Positions 32,321-45,550 of a stretch of 64,000 nt of DNA are shown here, piece by piece. Position 1 is the first letter of the stretch; every line of letters starts with the position of its first letter. Location of the stretch: the NCBI RefSeq assembly GCF_030848805.1, contig NC_092364.1:6014001-6078000 (forward strand), given 5' to 3'. The notes under the pieces were generated by a model, which was not told the DNA's origin, did no database searches, and saw only the letters and a list, made by a program, of their open reading frames with translations. A program made the translations under genes and the position numbers. Source of the DNA: Temnothorax longispinosus (taxonomy: Eukaryota > Arthropoda > Insecta > Hymenoptera > Formicidae).

Positions 32321-32322
32321 AT

Positions 32323-32903
32323 TTATTTTGTCGCTTTCAGGGACGAAACGTCTACGTCAATAGTTTCATCATGGACGATTTCAGTGGTAACGGTTCCATC
32401 ACTCAAATTGTCAACGTCTACATTGATCAATTAATTTATCAATTACAATTTGTTTCAATTAAAGACATATAAATGTAGTAACTTTTACCTTTTGGTATAG
32501 TGCAGGGATCTTCGACAGATACATCGAAGTGTCCTTTGTCAGTTTTATTATTGAAGTTATTGTCTACATTGACAAAACTTAAGTCATCAATCATGATTAT
32601 TTCTTCAGTGATGATTCCATCAACTTACTTATGTTTTTTTTAATGTTTGAATAAATATCCATAGTCCGTTATACATTTTATTACTATTCCGCATTTATTA
32701 CATTGTTCTTTATATTCTCCTAAGTCTGTGTAATGGTTTCGTAATTTCTCAGGTAATGTGCGATTTTCGGGACACATCTTATGTTCATCAAGTAAATGTT
32801 TTTGAAATGTTCTTATTGCGTTATTAGAACGCACCCGAATGTCTTCTCCGCATTTTCTGCATTTCCATGCGTCTCCGTTTTTATCAAAATACTCCCACAA
32901 CAC
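32323..32903 (-). pseudogene. BED zinc-finger gene remnant, three exon-like blocks
   Basis: The first block (32903-32640) begins KKRNVLWEYFDKNGDAWKCR and has a complete BED finger (CRKC ... HLLDEH), then a second C-x2-C (CNKCGIVIKC) ending in a stop at YLFKH. A second block (about 32630-32489, IITEEIIMIDDLSFVNVD ...) ends in donor CCAAAAG/GTAAAA. A 71-bp intron (32418-32488) leads to a third block (32417-32323) that continues in phase and ends SSLKATK-stop. The stop between blocks 1 and 2 and the lack of an upstream ATG suggest decay or an undetected splice. It is related in layout to the split BED ORF at 22007-22243. Probably hAT-derived, but no catalytic domain is present. Confidence 0.5.
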
Positions 32904-35900
32904 GTTCCGTTTTTTTTTAGGCCATTGTTTAGAAAATTAATTCGATCACCTTAGAAATGAATGTCAACGGATGACATATTTTAAGTCTTGTGGCAATTAT
33001 ACCTATAGCTCCTGTTCAATATTACATAGGTAAAAGAAGAACTCGTATAAAGGTTGGAACATTCATTGCTGAAAATTTTTTTTTAATTGTCGGTTTCATC
33101 ATTTGTATACAACGATGTTATAAATTGTAAATTGCAAGAGATCTTATATGTAAAACCTGCGAATAGCAAGATAAAAGCTTAAAGCAAATAGTTCACAAAA
33201 TCAGAATTTAAAAGCTCATCATTCTGCGTGCAAGATCAATGTACTTATATAACAATGAAAATTATAGGGGGAAGATTATTACAATTTTTGATTTAAAATC
33301 CAAAGCATTTTTAAACAGAAAAATACATTGCCACATTTTGGCCGATATCAAATATTTGAATATCTTTATTATTTTCATCGTGTGCATAACGTGGCCTTTA
33401 ACTATTCGCGAACTGTTCGAGATAACAAAATATCCAAAATTCTTAATTCATAAATATTATAATGCGTTTTATATTTACTATCAATTATTTTTAATGGTGT
33501 TATTCGTCATCTTAAATAAAATATGTGATGCAGATTAAATAAACATCCTATTTTTGATATTTTAGAGCGGTGAGATAAAATTAATTGGAATAATAAACTC
33601 ATAGAAAACGTTAAAGTTTTACGATTTATTTATAACATTATTAACACATTTCTCATAATAAACAAAATTATTAAATAAATAAACAAATTAAATAAACAAA
33701 ATAACATCTTTGCATACTACCGGAAAGCCTGAATATTAATTGATGTTAGCATTAAATAGAAATGAAGCCATATGGTTTCCCAGAAGCAAAACTTACACCC
33801 CAGCACACAGTGCGATTAATATAGTACATTAAATTACATTAACATTATAGCACATCATAATAAATCACGATAATATTACACGATAGTCTACGAGCTTTGA
33901 CGTACCGCTTTGTCGCTCGAGAAGGCTAAAAGTAAGAAGCCTCGGGGATCTGTTGACACCTGATATGTCTGGCCCCCCATTATTATTCCTAACGTTAGGC
34001 GGATATTAGCCTGGACAATCGACGGTGATGTCGGTTACTGAAACACACGCGAGGTGCTTTAGCAAATAAAACGAAAACTGCCGTTCTTCCCGCCGCGTTC
34101 GTTAAGCCAGCCAGCTGAACCGTGAATCGTCCAACAAGGAGAAAAAGAAGAAACGAACGAACGAAAAAGCACATTAATCTACATTGATCCTTTCGTTTCG
34201 ATAAAATACAATTTACTTCATCATGAATTAACTCGATTACAAGACATTATTCTAAATCTTTCACTCCATCGCTCTATCGCTCCACATCGAGAAATTCATG
34301 TTAGGAAAAAAAATGTACCATATATTAATACTAATTAAAATTATGTTTCAATTCTAGGTGAGACATAATGACTGTTACACACACAGGTAGGAAATAAAAA
34401 GAAGAAATAAAACAGAAAACGCCTTTCTTAAACAATGTTTCTTAATCCATTTAAAAGCATAATAATTCTGTTTCTTTTATGCTTGCGATAAGTAATTAGT
34501 ATAAGAATATAGTAGCAGAAAAGGAATTATATCCAGTTAAAATATAAAAAAAACACCAGCGGTGGCATCTAATTACTAAATCCAGGATAAATTTCAGTTT
34601 TTAAGATTGCTCCATATCGATTGCGAATTAACGATAATAACAAAGCGGAGAGAATGACACGATTACATCAATTATAATACGACGAGGACGGCGAGGAGCG
34701 TGCGTGAAAAATCGCGATGGAACACCCGGTCCCTCACATCTTGTACTATTCTCTGTCGTGCATGATAAATTCTGATTGTTTAATATGTACGCCGCTCTCG
34801 CATTCGCGCTCGCCGTCGCGAAACCAGATCCGGAAAAGATATAACAGGTTTATCTCGCATGACTCGTAGGACGAGGGCCTCAAACGGGGATAATGAGGCG
34901 AGCGCGTTCGGCCGCGCTCTCGGCATGTATCTGCCTGTGCGTATATATACGGGCGCGTGTGCGTAAACAGGTGCGCTTCATTTACCGCGTCAGAATAGGC
35001 GAGATTCTTCGCTGGCGCCCGCCGCGAGATTCTTTCCGCGGGATGCAATTATTCCCTGATGGATATTGATTTATGCTGCAACGCTTGTCGAGGGGGGGGG
35101 GGGAGGCGAAAGGGCATAGCGAAATGAGCAATAAGTGTAAAAAAATGTGACGTATAAAATCAAAACGCTCTTTTAGCGCGTGTATTAGCAACGAGTCCTG
35201 AACTCTAATTAATCCTTGATTTTGAAAAATATTGTATTACCTCAAGTTTTTTTTTATGAATTTACTCGCGTTTCAAAAATTCGCAGTTAATTTTGCTATT
35301 ATTATTTTTTCTTTTTTTTTAATTATACGCTAAACTTATTAAGCGATCGCTCTGGAATAATTTGTAAATACAACAGTGACGCTCTGAAATCTTCGTGTCG
35401 ATACCCTTTGGGATAAACGTTCGTACTTGGCTCGCTCGAAAATTACAGGTAGACGCTGATTCGAGCGCAATCGCTAATTACACCGCACAACGGGTGTTAA
35501 ACCGGCCCGTGTGCACCACGCTCCTTTGATTCTGACGGAACAATAATAACCCGTCGCGTCAATCCCAGGCTAACAAGCCTGTGTACGCGATCTTGAGACG
35601 TTGCGCGTTTGCTCGCGCATTACTTCAGTTTACTTCAGTCCTAAACGGATATTTTGCTATAACGGATAACGCTCCATCAATTCAGCGTCAACTCGATTGA
35701 CTTCTTCACACGTCTCTTAGTAATAATAAAACGTATGTGTTGAAGGCGCGAATGCGAGAAGCGGTTTGCATATTTTCTTTTGATTCTTATTGATTCATAA
35801 ACATTAGCGAAAGATTTCAACTTCGTTTTCGAAACTGTTAATCTTGTTTTGTTCCTCATACAGAAACCGTGTATAACGTTTCGCTCGAGAATCAGATTTT

Positions 35901-38900
35901 ATTACGTTTGACGTTAAATTCGAAATGTAACTATTCCAACTTGCGGTTTTAGACCGAATTGTGCCGGAAATCTTGGCAATTAATTATTGAATTTATTGGC
36001 AGCTTCTAAATTGTGCGAACTTATCCCAAGCATTAATTAAATTCGGATTAGCATTTATTTACACCGCAAGTGTAAGTTAGCATATAAATGACATCTTTAC
36101 GTCAGAAATTACCAAGTAGTAGGAATTTATATATCTTGAAAACGGAGACAAATTAATTCCGCCGATAATAACTCAACAAACCCGAGAGAAGTCTGGTTCA
36201 TTAATCTTACAATATCGAGAAGTTTCTCTCCCAATATTTTTTATTTTTCTTCGTCACTTCGTCACATCTCGTTTCACTTAATTTGATGAAGTATCTGGAC
36301 GTTGCTGCCTTACAAACGTATGTGACAAATCGCAAATGTAACAAAGATAAGATACAACATTACGGAAGAAAATGTAATTTTTCAGATCAACGAACGGGTT
36401 ACGCCTCTTAAGTATTACAGTTCTCTGGACATTGAATTTCGGGAAAACGACCGCCGCGCCGGGTGGACCTTTAACTTCACCACGACGCGTTTGATGAACG
36501 TTTGTCGCTCCAGCCGCGCGGTGCGAGTAAGCGGCCAAGGCAGCAGCAGCGGTCTCAGACAGACAGACAGAAGCACCGAGAGGCACCTGTCCCTCCACTC
36601 TGGTGTATGTACTGCGAGGAGGGGCCCGGACGGGGCACTGGATATACCCCGCTACGCGATTCAGTACCCCGCGCACGCTCACGCTGATAAGACCTTATTC
36701 TAATCACCCGTTTACTTGTCGACCTGATAGGAAGCGAGGCGCCGCGCCGCGTGTGCCGTCGCGTCGCTTAGCGCGCGCGACACCTCTCAATCGCTAGACG
36801 AGAGACGAATCTCGTCCACGCGTGCACACGAGATCAGTGTCACGTAATGTTCCCCGTATACGTGCGTTGATCGCCGGGATGAAACCCCTTTCATCTCTCG
36901 CGTTTAGTGCGCGCTAATGTGCGAGACGCGACGTAATGTTTCGACGAAATACAGGTAGACAATTGTCCTCTTGCAAAACTTTATTTGGCACAGAATTAGT
37001 GGTGTGAGTCGAAGATGTGTTCGCTTCGAGAGACAACTGAGAACTAAACTTTACGGTTCAAGAGGATCCTTGTTTAAAGAAATAGATTGAATTTCAATGA
37101 CGCAATATCGGAAGTAGTGATTGGCGCGGTTTCTTAGAAGAAGTAAAAGCAGAAAGGTTGACATATGACGCAATGATCCGCTAGGATCATTATATAGGAT
37201 TAATTTTTTTATATAGCTGATCATGGATCGGAAGTTCAGAAAAAGTTTTAGAGAAAAAGTAAGTGGGTCATGGGATATCTAGACAGATAGCGGGATAAGG
37301 TTCATTAAGGTTTTAGTTTGGGCAACATTTGCTGTGAAAAACTGTTTTGTAAAAAATTTTAGGAATAGAAATCGTAAATATGTGAGATAAGAATTGCGGC
37401 ACGTAACAGCGCGTCGCATGCCCTCGGCGTCGTTTTCGCTCCTCCCGGAAGCATCGTGTAAACGATGATGAGCAGGTGCCAAGCACCTTCGGTGCCGCGG
37501 GTGTCCGTGTTCGAGTTAATCGCCGCGCATGAAACGCTGGGCTTACTTATTGATCCCTAACAGATTTCCAAGTAACACATATCTGAGTAAAATAATAATT
37601 TCTTTGTTTTAGTCTAGTTGCAGATTATTGGAGATAGATCATTGTTAAAATATAAAACACGTATTTTTCTCTCTCAAATCATTTCATGCAGATTGATATA
37701 CATGCAAAGCAAGTTTGCAAATGTTTTAGAAATAATTCGCTATTCGTTTTTTAATATATTTCTTGTTTAGGAATAGGAATACTATGCAAGTGCAACGTCT
37801 CGTTGCGTTCTACGTGATCAAATAAATCTGAATATAATATTAGGTCTATAGACTTCAATTTTTCAAAGTCATTGTCAATAAAGTAAAATTTAATTAAATC
37901 GAAGAAATGTCCATCGTGTTATGTTCGGAAAATATTTGCTTTACATAAGGATTATGGTAAACGCTCTCCTCTTTGGTTGAGTAAAAGTTTATAAATTTAC
38001 TATAAGGGTTACAACCTTTCACGTTGCATTTCTTCTCTGTGATGGCTCTGAAAACTATCCTCGCCATGCCATCTCCCACTTATGCTACACCTCTCATGTC
38101 TCCTTATATAGTTACAATTTTGATAATGCTTCAAGTAAATTCTTTCTACATTCAATATTCTATGTACACAGCGACCTAATCGAATCTCTATAACAACTGT
38201 AAATGTTAAGCAAAATAATGTAAATCATTATGCTAACTAAAAGTAGATAAAATCCGTATCTAAGTAATCCGTATCCATATCCTGTCGATGACTGATAATC
38301 AGCTGACTACATATACAATTTAAAAGAGGTACTCGGGTACAGTTTTGCAATTGTCAGATACATAATTTAACGATAAACGCCAGACGACAAACGAGTACGT
38401 TTGGAAATAAAATTATTTTTTTGAGTTAAAATTATTCAAATAAAAAAATTCTGAGGAATTTTAAGTTTCACATTTAGCCAAATATTGGAAGTTCGTAATA
38501 ATTGAGATGAGAATTTCATAATAATTATTTAAATTTACCGTGATATATTTTCTCTGACTTTCTCCGACGTCTTCAGACTGTTAATGATGTAGGTGTACGT
38601 GACAAAAGTTTAAGAAGTTCAAGTTTGATTATCGCGATCTTCGTTGGATCACTTTATGGAGTAAAATGAATTCGTTGAAAGTATGCGGAACACTGCGTGT
38701 GTGACAATAAATCTTCTGCGAGAGATGTGTTGTGCACTCCACTGTGTCTGAGAAGATTAAAGTGACCAGCCGAAACACGGGTGATTCATAGAACGAGTCA
38801 ATCCTATGCTACGATCGAACATCAAAAGGATTTTATGGAAATTGGATAATTTAATAGATACTACGAAATGAGAAAGGTACGAAAGTCGAATTTAATCCCA

Positions 38901-38974
38901 GAAGACCGCGAGCAGTAGAGAGTTCAAAGCAGGAATGGAGCAAGCCCATATAATTTCTAAGATTTACTCTATAT

Positions 38975-39039
<65 letters not shown>

Positions 39040-40600
39040 GAGCTTGTATTTGAAACAACAAATTATACAATAATCCTATCGACAATTTGGAATGCAAATT
39101 TTAAAATAAATTATAAACTTACTCCAATCTTGCTTAGAAAATGTTCAATTATTTTTACTACAAATACGTAAGATAGAATTAAAATGCATGAACAAGAGAT
39201 AACTTCGTGACAAAATAGTCATAGATTAGCGAATTAATGTAACATATGTGTAGTATAGAAAACGCGACCCAGATGCGCGGCAATCACGATAATTGTTGGA
39301 ATAAATGTCAATGCAAACACGAGATAACCGCATCGCTGCACATTGCCATTGAATATCACTTGCTATCTCGCATTTGCACGCTGTTACCCGCCGACGATGT
39401 TGCGTTATTAGCTGCACGCAATTGTTCCTGCCGCGAGAAGATACCCTGATGCCCACTGAGAAATTTGAAACAAAGTAAATGCATTGCCGCGTGCATTTCA
39501 GAGTAAACGTTAACGCATGTTGCCTTCGTCTACAAAGAAAAGAAAATGCGATTTTCTTCAGTTTATTTTTATCTAGAGCTTCTATTCTTTAACAAACTGT
39601 AACTTTCCAACAGCGAAAACTATTTGTTTGATTTGTAACTTGAATTAAATATAAAATATCAATTTACAAATTTTTTACGTATCTTGAATTGGTGTCAGAC
39701 CAGATTTTAAAGAGAAGGTCGACAGAATTGTAAAATAAAAATTATCACGAATTAATACTTATTAAATTTTATGTGTTTTACGTTTCAATAACAACAACAA
39801 TTTATTGCTGTTATTGAAAGTTGATGGCTAGTTCGTGACATGGATAGCTAAATGCAAATAATGCGGTTTGGACATAACCACGCACGTAACGATGTGTTAT
39901 CATATTAATGTTTCCCAGTGAGAGATCTCTGGAATTTCAACAATTTCTATTAGGCCGTTGTGTCGCGTGCGTGTGAAGATGTGAAAAAACCATAAATACA
40001 TATGTATCATCTCTAATTCTGTTTTCTTATCTTACTTATTTTGCCTCTGCACGCTTTGAACCGTATTCCCTCTCGACAAAAACAAACCTAATTTACGTAT
40101 AAACTAACATTTTATGATAATGCTACGTCTTAAGTAGTCATTGAAACTTTAGCTTAATGTGTAATCAGTTATTCTTAAAATATATGGATATAAATTGCAA
40201 ACATTTTAATAAATATTTTTAAATATAGACATATAAATGACGTATAAATGACTTTTACGACAACTAAAAACAATAAAAAACGCAATTTAATACATTTAAA
40301 TTTATAAAACTTTTCAATAAACATGTGAAAAGAAAATTTTGAAGAAGATTTATAAAAAGAATTACAAAAATTATTATGCTTTTATTACACATATATTCAA
40401 TCTTGTCATAAAAAATATGTCACAAATATAATATAATACGATAAAATAAAAGTAGCTCAGCTTCCTTGTTCTCAGAATTGTCATTATAGCAAATATGTAC
40501 CGTTATGTTCTTTGATGATGTATATCGTTCGATAAGTTTATATTTGTTAAAAAACCACTCGTTCAATCTCACATTGAATATTAAACTGAATGAAGATAGC
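32904..40600. other. Long non-coding stretch with CpG-rich islands
   Basis: No supported gene. GC- and CpG-rich islands at 33890-34160, 34700-35110 (with a run of 12 G at 35092), 35380-35620, 36400-36960 and 37400-37540 stand out against the AT-rich background and could be promoters, enhancers or 5' untranslated exons of a host gene. Small ORFs in them (such as 36278-36682 minus) look like products of high GC. A (TA)n tract lies at 38981-39038. A 61-codon minus frame at 37894-38079 (MARIVFRAITEKKCNVKGCN) is unassigned. Confidence 0.45.
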
Positions 40601-40608
40601 ATATTTAC

Positions 40609-40910
40609 CTTATATCTGTCATCGTTGTTTCTCGTTCAAAATTATATTGGTTTGAAAGTCTTCTTAATTTTGTTATGTTTAATTTTGTGTAATCAAACTT
40701 TAACATTCTTAGAAAAATTATTTTTTCTCAATCTTCTAAGTTTTCTATAAGTTGGGGTTTATCGTCATCTTCTGTAGAAGTGGACACACTCTGCCACTTC
40801 TCTGCCAATTGGGTGACTCTTTTCTCCCAAACCGACTTTACATTTGAGAGAGGGTACGTTTCTCTTTTTTTCTCTTTAAACCATTCAATCCATTTTATTT
40901 TATCTAAAGT
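40609..40910 (-). pseudogene. M1 aminopeptidase (LTA4 hydrolase-like) exon with in-frame stop
   Basis: Minus-strand exon with acceptor TTGTTTTCAG (exon start 40910) and donor ATAAG/GTAAAT (end 40609). It begins TLDKIKWIEWFKEKKRETYP, the place where LTA4 hydrolase and aminopeptidase B have the start of their C-terminal helical domain, and contains RVTQLAEKWQSV. An in-frame TGA at 40728-40730 follows PQLIENLED; the frame then continues open for about 39 codons to the donor with NITKLRRLSNQYNFE, which also fits the family. The stop makes a functional product unlikely, unless the gene ends there. It is the next exon after 40994-41242. Confidence 0.6.
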
Positions 40911-40993
40911 CTGAAAACAACATAAAATTCATTATTTTTAATGCTAAAAATATATGAATATACGAATATACACATTTACGAAAAAGGTGTTAC

Positions 40994-41242
40994 CTCCTTT
41001 TGGTAATAAAAATATAAATACAAGTAACTTATGAAATGTTGAGTGTTTATACTATTAAATGCATATTTTAAAATATAAGATTTTAGAAACGGTTCAAATT
41101 CGGAGGGCCCTAACATTTCTTCTAGATAATAAAAGAGTATAGTGCCTCGTTCGAAAGGCACATATGCAATAGCGATACCAGGCGATAAATTCGCCGATAA
41201 TTTGGTAATAGGCATTTTAGCAAACCCATGGATTTTTTTATC
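40994..41242 (-). pseudogene. M1 aminopeptidase (LTA4 hydrolase-like) exon
   Basis: Acceptor TTATTATTAG (exon start 41242) and donor GAG/GTAACA (end 40994). It encodes FAKMPITKLSANLSPGIAIA then YVPFERGTILFYYLEEMLG and FLKSYILKYAFNSINTQHFI. In the family this segment lies after the zinc site and includes the tyrosine-bearing VPYEKG loop, here VPFERG, so the key tyrosine is replaced by phenylalanine. The zinc motif HExxH should lie in an upstream exon, which I do not find within this window. Together with 40609-40910 this is a 3' fragment, likely a pseudogene or diverged paralogue. Confidence 0.65.
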
Positions 41243-41491
41243 CTAATAATAAATCTATTTAAAATAACTGTTTCCATAAGCTTATACTTATATCGTTTAA
41301 CGATGCGATCGAGAAATCGCAAAATGCAGTTTATAATGGTTACCGTTTGTAAATCGTTATTTTCTGTCAAATGTGGCGGATATAATAAAAAGGTAGACAT
41401 TATACATAGATATTAATTTTTAACAAATGTCTATTTAAAACCTTAAAATATAATGCCTGTACAAGAAAAAATAAATACTGTAATATAATAT

Positions 41492-41776
41492 TGTTGCGCT
41501 CCGCAGTCACACAGACACTCGCGTTCGCGCCGCGCACTTCTGGTCTCGCGTAAAGAAAGGGACACTCTCTTACTTAAGAATCTCGGGTTTATTTCAGAAA
41601 TACAAAAGAGGATTCGAGAGCAGGACCGTGCGGTTCGAATCTCTGGTAAAATCTGACAGGCGATGATTAATCAATAAATCAAAGAGTCCCCCGTTGTCAA
41701 GAGACGCGCTTCGGCTTGAAGCTTTCGCAGAGCGAAGCCAAGTTCAGCCCACGGGTAACGGGTGTCGGGCGCAACA
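41492..41776 (-). repeat. Solo LTR (285 bp)
   Basis: Starts TGTTGCGCTCCG and ends GGGCGCAACA on the plus strand, i.e. TG...CA with 9-bp inverted ends. It is flanked by ATAT on both sides (41488-41491, 41777-41780). GAAATAAAC on the minus strand could be its poly(A) signal and sets the orientation. No internal region is nearby, so it is most simply a solo LTR left by recombination. Confidence 0.75.
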
Positions 41777-41979
41777 ATATCAATCTTTTAAATGCTTTAA
41801 ATAATAAGTAAAATATATTTTTAAAATTGCTTTCGCGTAGCGATAAGAAGAAAAGAGACGAGGATCTAAGATTGGCCTGTTATTTCAACGTTCCACGTTA
41901 ACGGAGGGACCTCAAGGATACTCAATTATACGCGTACGGTTCGCATCCATTTTTTTCTACAGACGATTAATTTATGGAG

Positions 41980-42480
41980 CAATGCGGGAAGTCGGCGATA
42001 AACGAACGTCTTTCCATTCTTCGTGGTGCATTTCCTCGTTCGGTACCCGCGCGAGCGCCCACGTTCGGCCGTCGCGGCCATTTCACGGCACGCACTTATT
42101 TACGTTAACGAGCCGTGTAACAAAACTCGTATAGCGCATAATCCGACAATTCCCAGCCCAATTTGCCGCTAAACAAAACGCATTCCTCGCAACGCCGCGT
42201 TCCGCGCTTCTGTGCGCGCGCGCCCGTCGGCCCCGGCGCGGCGCGGCGTGGCGTCCGAGATTTAACGAGGCCGCCGATCTTGCCGCAGAAATTCCCGATC
42301 CCTATCGTCCATGGGAAACAGTAATAATTACTCGTCCCCCACCTGGCTACTATTAATTAGTGACTAATTACCCTCTTCGCGGACCGCCCCACGCGAACTG
42401 AGTAAACTGCCAATTGCTCGCAACTCGCGATGGGCATGAAAGGGGTTTAACGAACCCACTGGCGAACGCGCGTTTCTCTG
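41980..42480. promoter_or_regulatory. GC-rich block with homeodomain and E-box-like sites
   Basis: A CpG-rich, non-repetitive block. At 42326-42374 it packs TAATAATTACT, CCCACCTGG (Snail/ZEB-type E-box) and TTAATTAGTGACTAATTACC. Such clusters occur in developmental enhancers. This is a candidate only; no gene in the window can be linked to it. Confidence 0.25.
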
Positions 42481-43740
42481 TTTAACGCTCTTTTCCACGC
42501 TTTTCTTTGAAAAAGAATTCTTCGCTGATAATGTAGAGCATTAATATAGAGATTATATCGCATCTTAGGAAATTGACAAGCACTGATAAATAAAAACCGC
42601 GTTTGTGTAAATAAATTTTTCACATCTCAAATACTTTCTTTTCTGTAATTAGATTTTATATATATATATTTTTTATTATTTTAAATTGGTTGTTGGATAT
42701 TTCTATGACATATAGAACCGAAATAAATGCAGTCTTGCGTTGAAGATTATTCAAAATCTACATAAATTGTATTCAAAATTTAAAAAATTCTAAACAAATT
42801 TTCAAGCATTTAAATAACATCACATATTTTCTTCTGTCAAATTGAGAAAGCTTCAATTGCACGATTTTCATCCAGGATATTGATGGGCAGGGTTTGTTTG
42901 CAATCGCCGGCGGTCGTCGCCATAACATTACTCAAAAAAGCGTCTATTATTGAGGCTATTGAATCAATATAGAAGCCGGTGATAACTTCCAATTGACTTT
43001 AGTCGCTTAGACACGTGCCTTCATTTGATTCTCGTTATTTGTCCACGATTTTTCACGGCCTTTATCAACATTCCAGATGTAACATTTCTCTCTTCAATAT
43101 AAAAAAAGGGAATTTTTTTTTATTAATAAGGATTATTTAGAAATCGCGATATGCTGAAATCGGTCGTACTCGTTTTAAACAAACTTGACCAAGGTGCATT
43201 TTTTAATTAGCGAAAATATGTGATCTCTCTAAAGAAATATTTACACAGAAACTTTATGTTTTTTATTTCTGCAAGTCTCAGCTGAATCTTGTGAAAGCAG
43301 TCATTTTCCTGCTCGAAAGAAAGGCGGATAAACACTGGTATTTTTAACAACAGAAAACCGAACCGATCTCGTCTCGGCCTCGTAATACGGTCGCCCGTTC
43401 GCCAAACGCCGTCCGTCTCTTAACACGCGCACGCTAATGTGGTGTAAATTTGACGAAATCGCTAGTTGCTTCTAGAGAACTAGTCGTAAGGAGGTAAACA
43501 CATCGTTCAATGCTCGACACATGAGAACAAAAATTCAACGTGCGTTAAATAATATAGATACGTCAGATATATATCTTACATAAATTGCCATGTTTTTATT
43601 GTGAAGAATTGTGTTTCAACACTAGTACTAATCAAAGAGTAATGAAATCTGATTATTTATTAGGTACCTAGATGCCTAGAAGCCTAAGTCGCCGGGAGTG
43701 GGTGAAACATTCGATATAATATTAGTTACAGCCTGTTACA

Positions 43741-43906
43741 CGATAACCTGAGAAACAATAGGAATTTGCGAGATTATATTTAGTCCTTTGAGGATTCACA
43801 ATTATTAAGATGTTATTTAATGTTACAAATTATAAAATAAAAAAAATGTTAGAAATAATAAAATAATAAAAATAATAAAATTTTACAAACTTTCAAAATC
43901 AAGATT
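43741..43906. repeat. Left arm of 166-bp inverted repeat
   Basis: The inverse of 44782-44947 with no difference that I can see. It covers the last bases of P450 exon B (CTTTCAAAATCAAG) and the AT-rich DNA after it. Confidence 0.85.
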
Positions 43907-44369
43907 GTCAGTTGCATCTCAACGATTCTTTGTCCAATACAAGACCGATCACCATGCCCAAAAGGCTGGTATACGTAGGACTCGCTTTTGTTGTATTCGG
44001 GTTCATGCCGCATCCATCTCTCTGGCCTATACTTCTCTGGTTCCGGAAAATATTTCTGATCCAACGAGAGCAATGCGTGACACGCCATAACGTTTGACTG
44101 ATGACATGCAGGAAAAGGAGTCATTGAGAATGACATGAACAGATAGTTGAGGGTCACAAAGTTTTATTTATATATTAGTTTTTATTAGTTTTATTTATGT
44201 ATTAATAAAATATTTATATTAATTGATAAATCTTAAGGGCTGTAATAGAAAAATGTAATAGAAAATTATTGGTACATACTCCTTTCGGTATCGTGTATCC
44301 TCCTATGGTAACTTCCTCTGGCATAGTTCTTAAAATGCCACTGACGTTGGCACGATCTTGTTGCGGAAC
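43891..44369 (-). pseudogene. Cytochrome P450, two 3' exons
   Basis: Exon A (44369-44280; acceptor TTAAACAG, donor GGA/GTATGT) encodes RANVSGILRTMPEEVTIGGY then TIPKG, the strand region after the K helix. A 182-bp intron follows. Exon B (44097-43891; acceptor GTCATCAG, donor AAA/GTTTGT) encodes YFPEPEKYRPERWMR and the haem-binding loop PFGHGDRSCIGQRIVEMQL, with the cysteine ligand and canonical FxxGxRxCxG. Phases agree and no stop is present. The PERW and IGGY-IPKG patterns suggest the mitochondrial clan, which is uncertain. The exons with the I and K helices and the final exon were not found, so it is a gene fragment. Confidence 0.75.
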
Positions 44370-44781
44370 CTGTTTAACAGAGTTGCATATACCTTTGATT
44401 AATCGCGCTAAATAATATAAAGCATTTACACACAAACAAAAGCTTGGGGTAAATTCTTATCGATTATATATTGTACACACACTTTGGAAAATCTTGTAAA
44501 TTTACAATGTAAATATGTAACCAATGTCCACGAAATCTTGTGAAATTTTTCCAGTGCCAATTTTATCATTGTTTTATTACAATTTTATTTCTCACGCGCA
44601 GTGTGGGGGGATGGTACCGGAATAATTTTTGAAACATATAGGTCAACGCCAAATTTTACCGTAAATAATGCGAGAGACAAGTGTTGTGTTTTGTGTGTGC
44701 GTGTATGTGTGCGTATTAGTTGAGATGTTTTTTAATCTCAAATTTTACACGTTAATAAGGTTACGGTAATGCGATACACGT

Positions 44782-44947
44782 AATCTTGATTTTGAAAGTT
44801 TGTAAAATTTTATTATTTTTATTATTTTATTATTTCTAACATTTTTTTTATTTTATAATTTGTAACATTAAATAACATCTTAATAATTGTGAATCCTCAA
44901 AGGACTAAATATAATCTCGCAAATTCCTATTGTTTCTCAGGTTATCG
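44782..44947. repeat. Right arm of 166-bp inverted repeat
   Basis: Inverse of 43741-43906; the pair flanks both P450 exons and the intron. It repeats the last 15 or so coding bases of exon B in inverted orientation. Confidence 0.85.
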
Positions 44948-45550
44948 TAAACACAGTATAAATAGATGAGATTTTTGCAGAGAGAGAGCTTGTCGTCAAC
45001 CGTGGTTAATTTTTTTTTTCCCGTGTTTTGTGGTTATCACGGTACATTTAATAAACGTTCTTCTTCTTCATACGCGCGCGGCATCAAGATCGACGAGAAT
45101 AGACGGAAAAAGTTGCGCAAAACCTCGAAATATACACACAAATTGACCGGAAATATGAAATATGAATCGTGCGCAGACAAATCACAAGATAAATTACAAT
45201 AATTGACGACAAACGGTGTGTGTAGCATTTGTGTTTTCTTCTTGTTTCAGGGTTATTCTCTACAATTATGTTCTTTCGTCCCAACATTCTCCGGAGTTTT
45301 TGATTGAAAATTAAATTCTGATAAAAATTGTAAATATATGTACATATAAATACCAGAGAGGATTTCTGAACACATACACACGTTACACAATTAAACTCCC
45401 GGTTTGGCTGCCTGCGTTTTAAATTTCGGTTACCCAGACGGCCAGACAGACCAATAAGAGTGTAGCTGCGCGCATTCAGCGCCGCGAATCTCTGCTTAGC
45501 GAAGCGAAAGATAGCGCGATTGAATGCGATTATTTTGGCGTCCCGGCAGA

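Noticed and set aside
36278..36703. Overlapping ORFs in a CpG-rich island as a coding gene
   Set aside because: ORFs on both strands in several frames, no domain, no splice-phase support; more like a CpG-rich regulatory or untranslated region.
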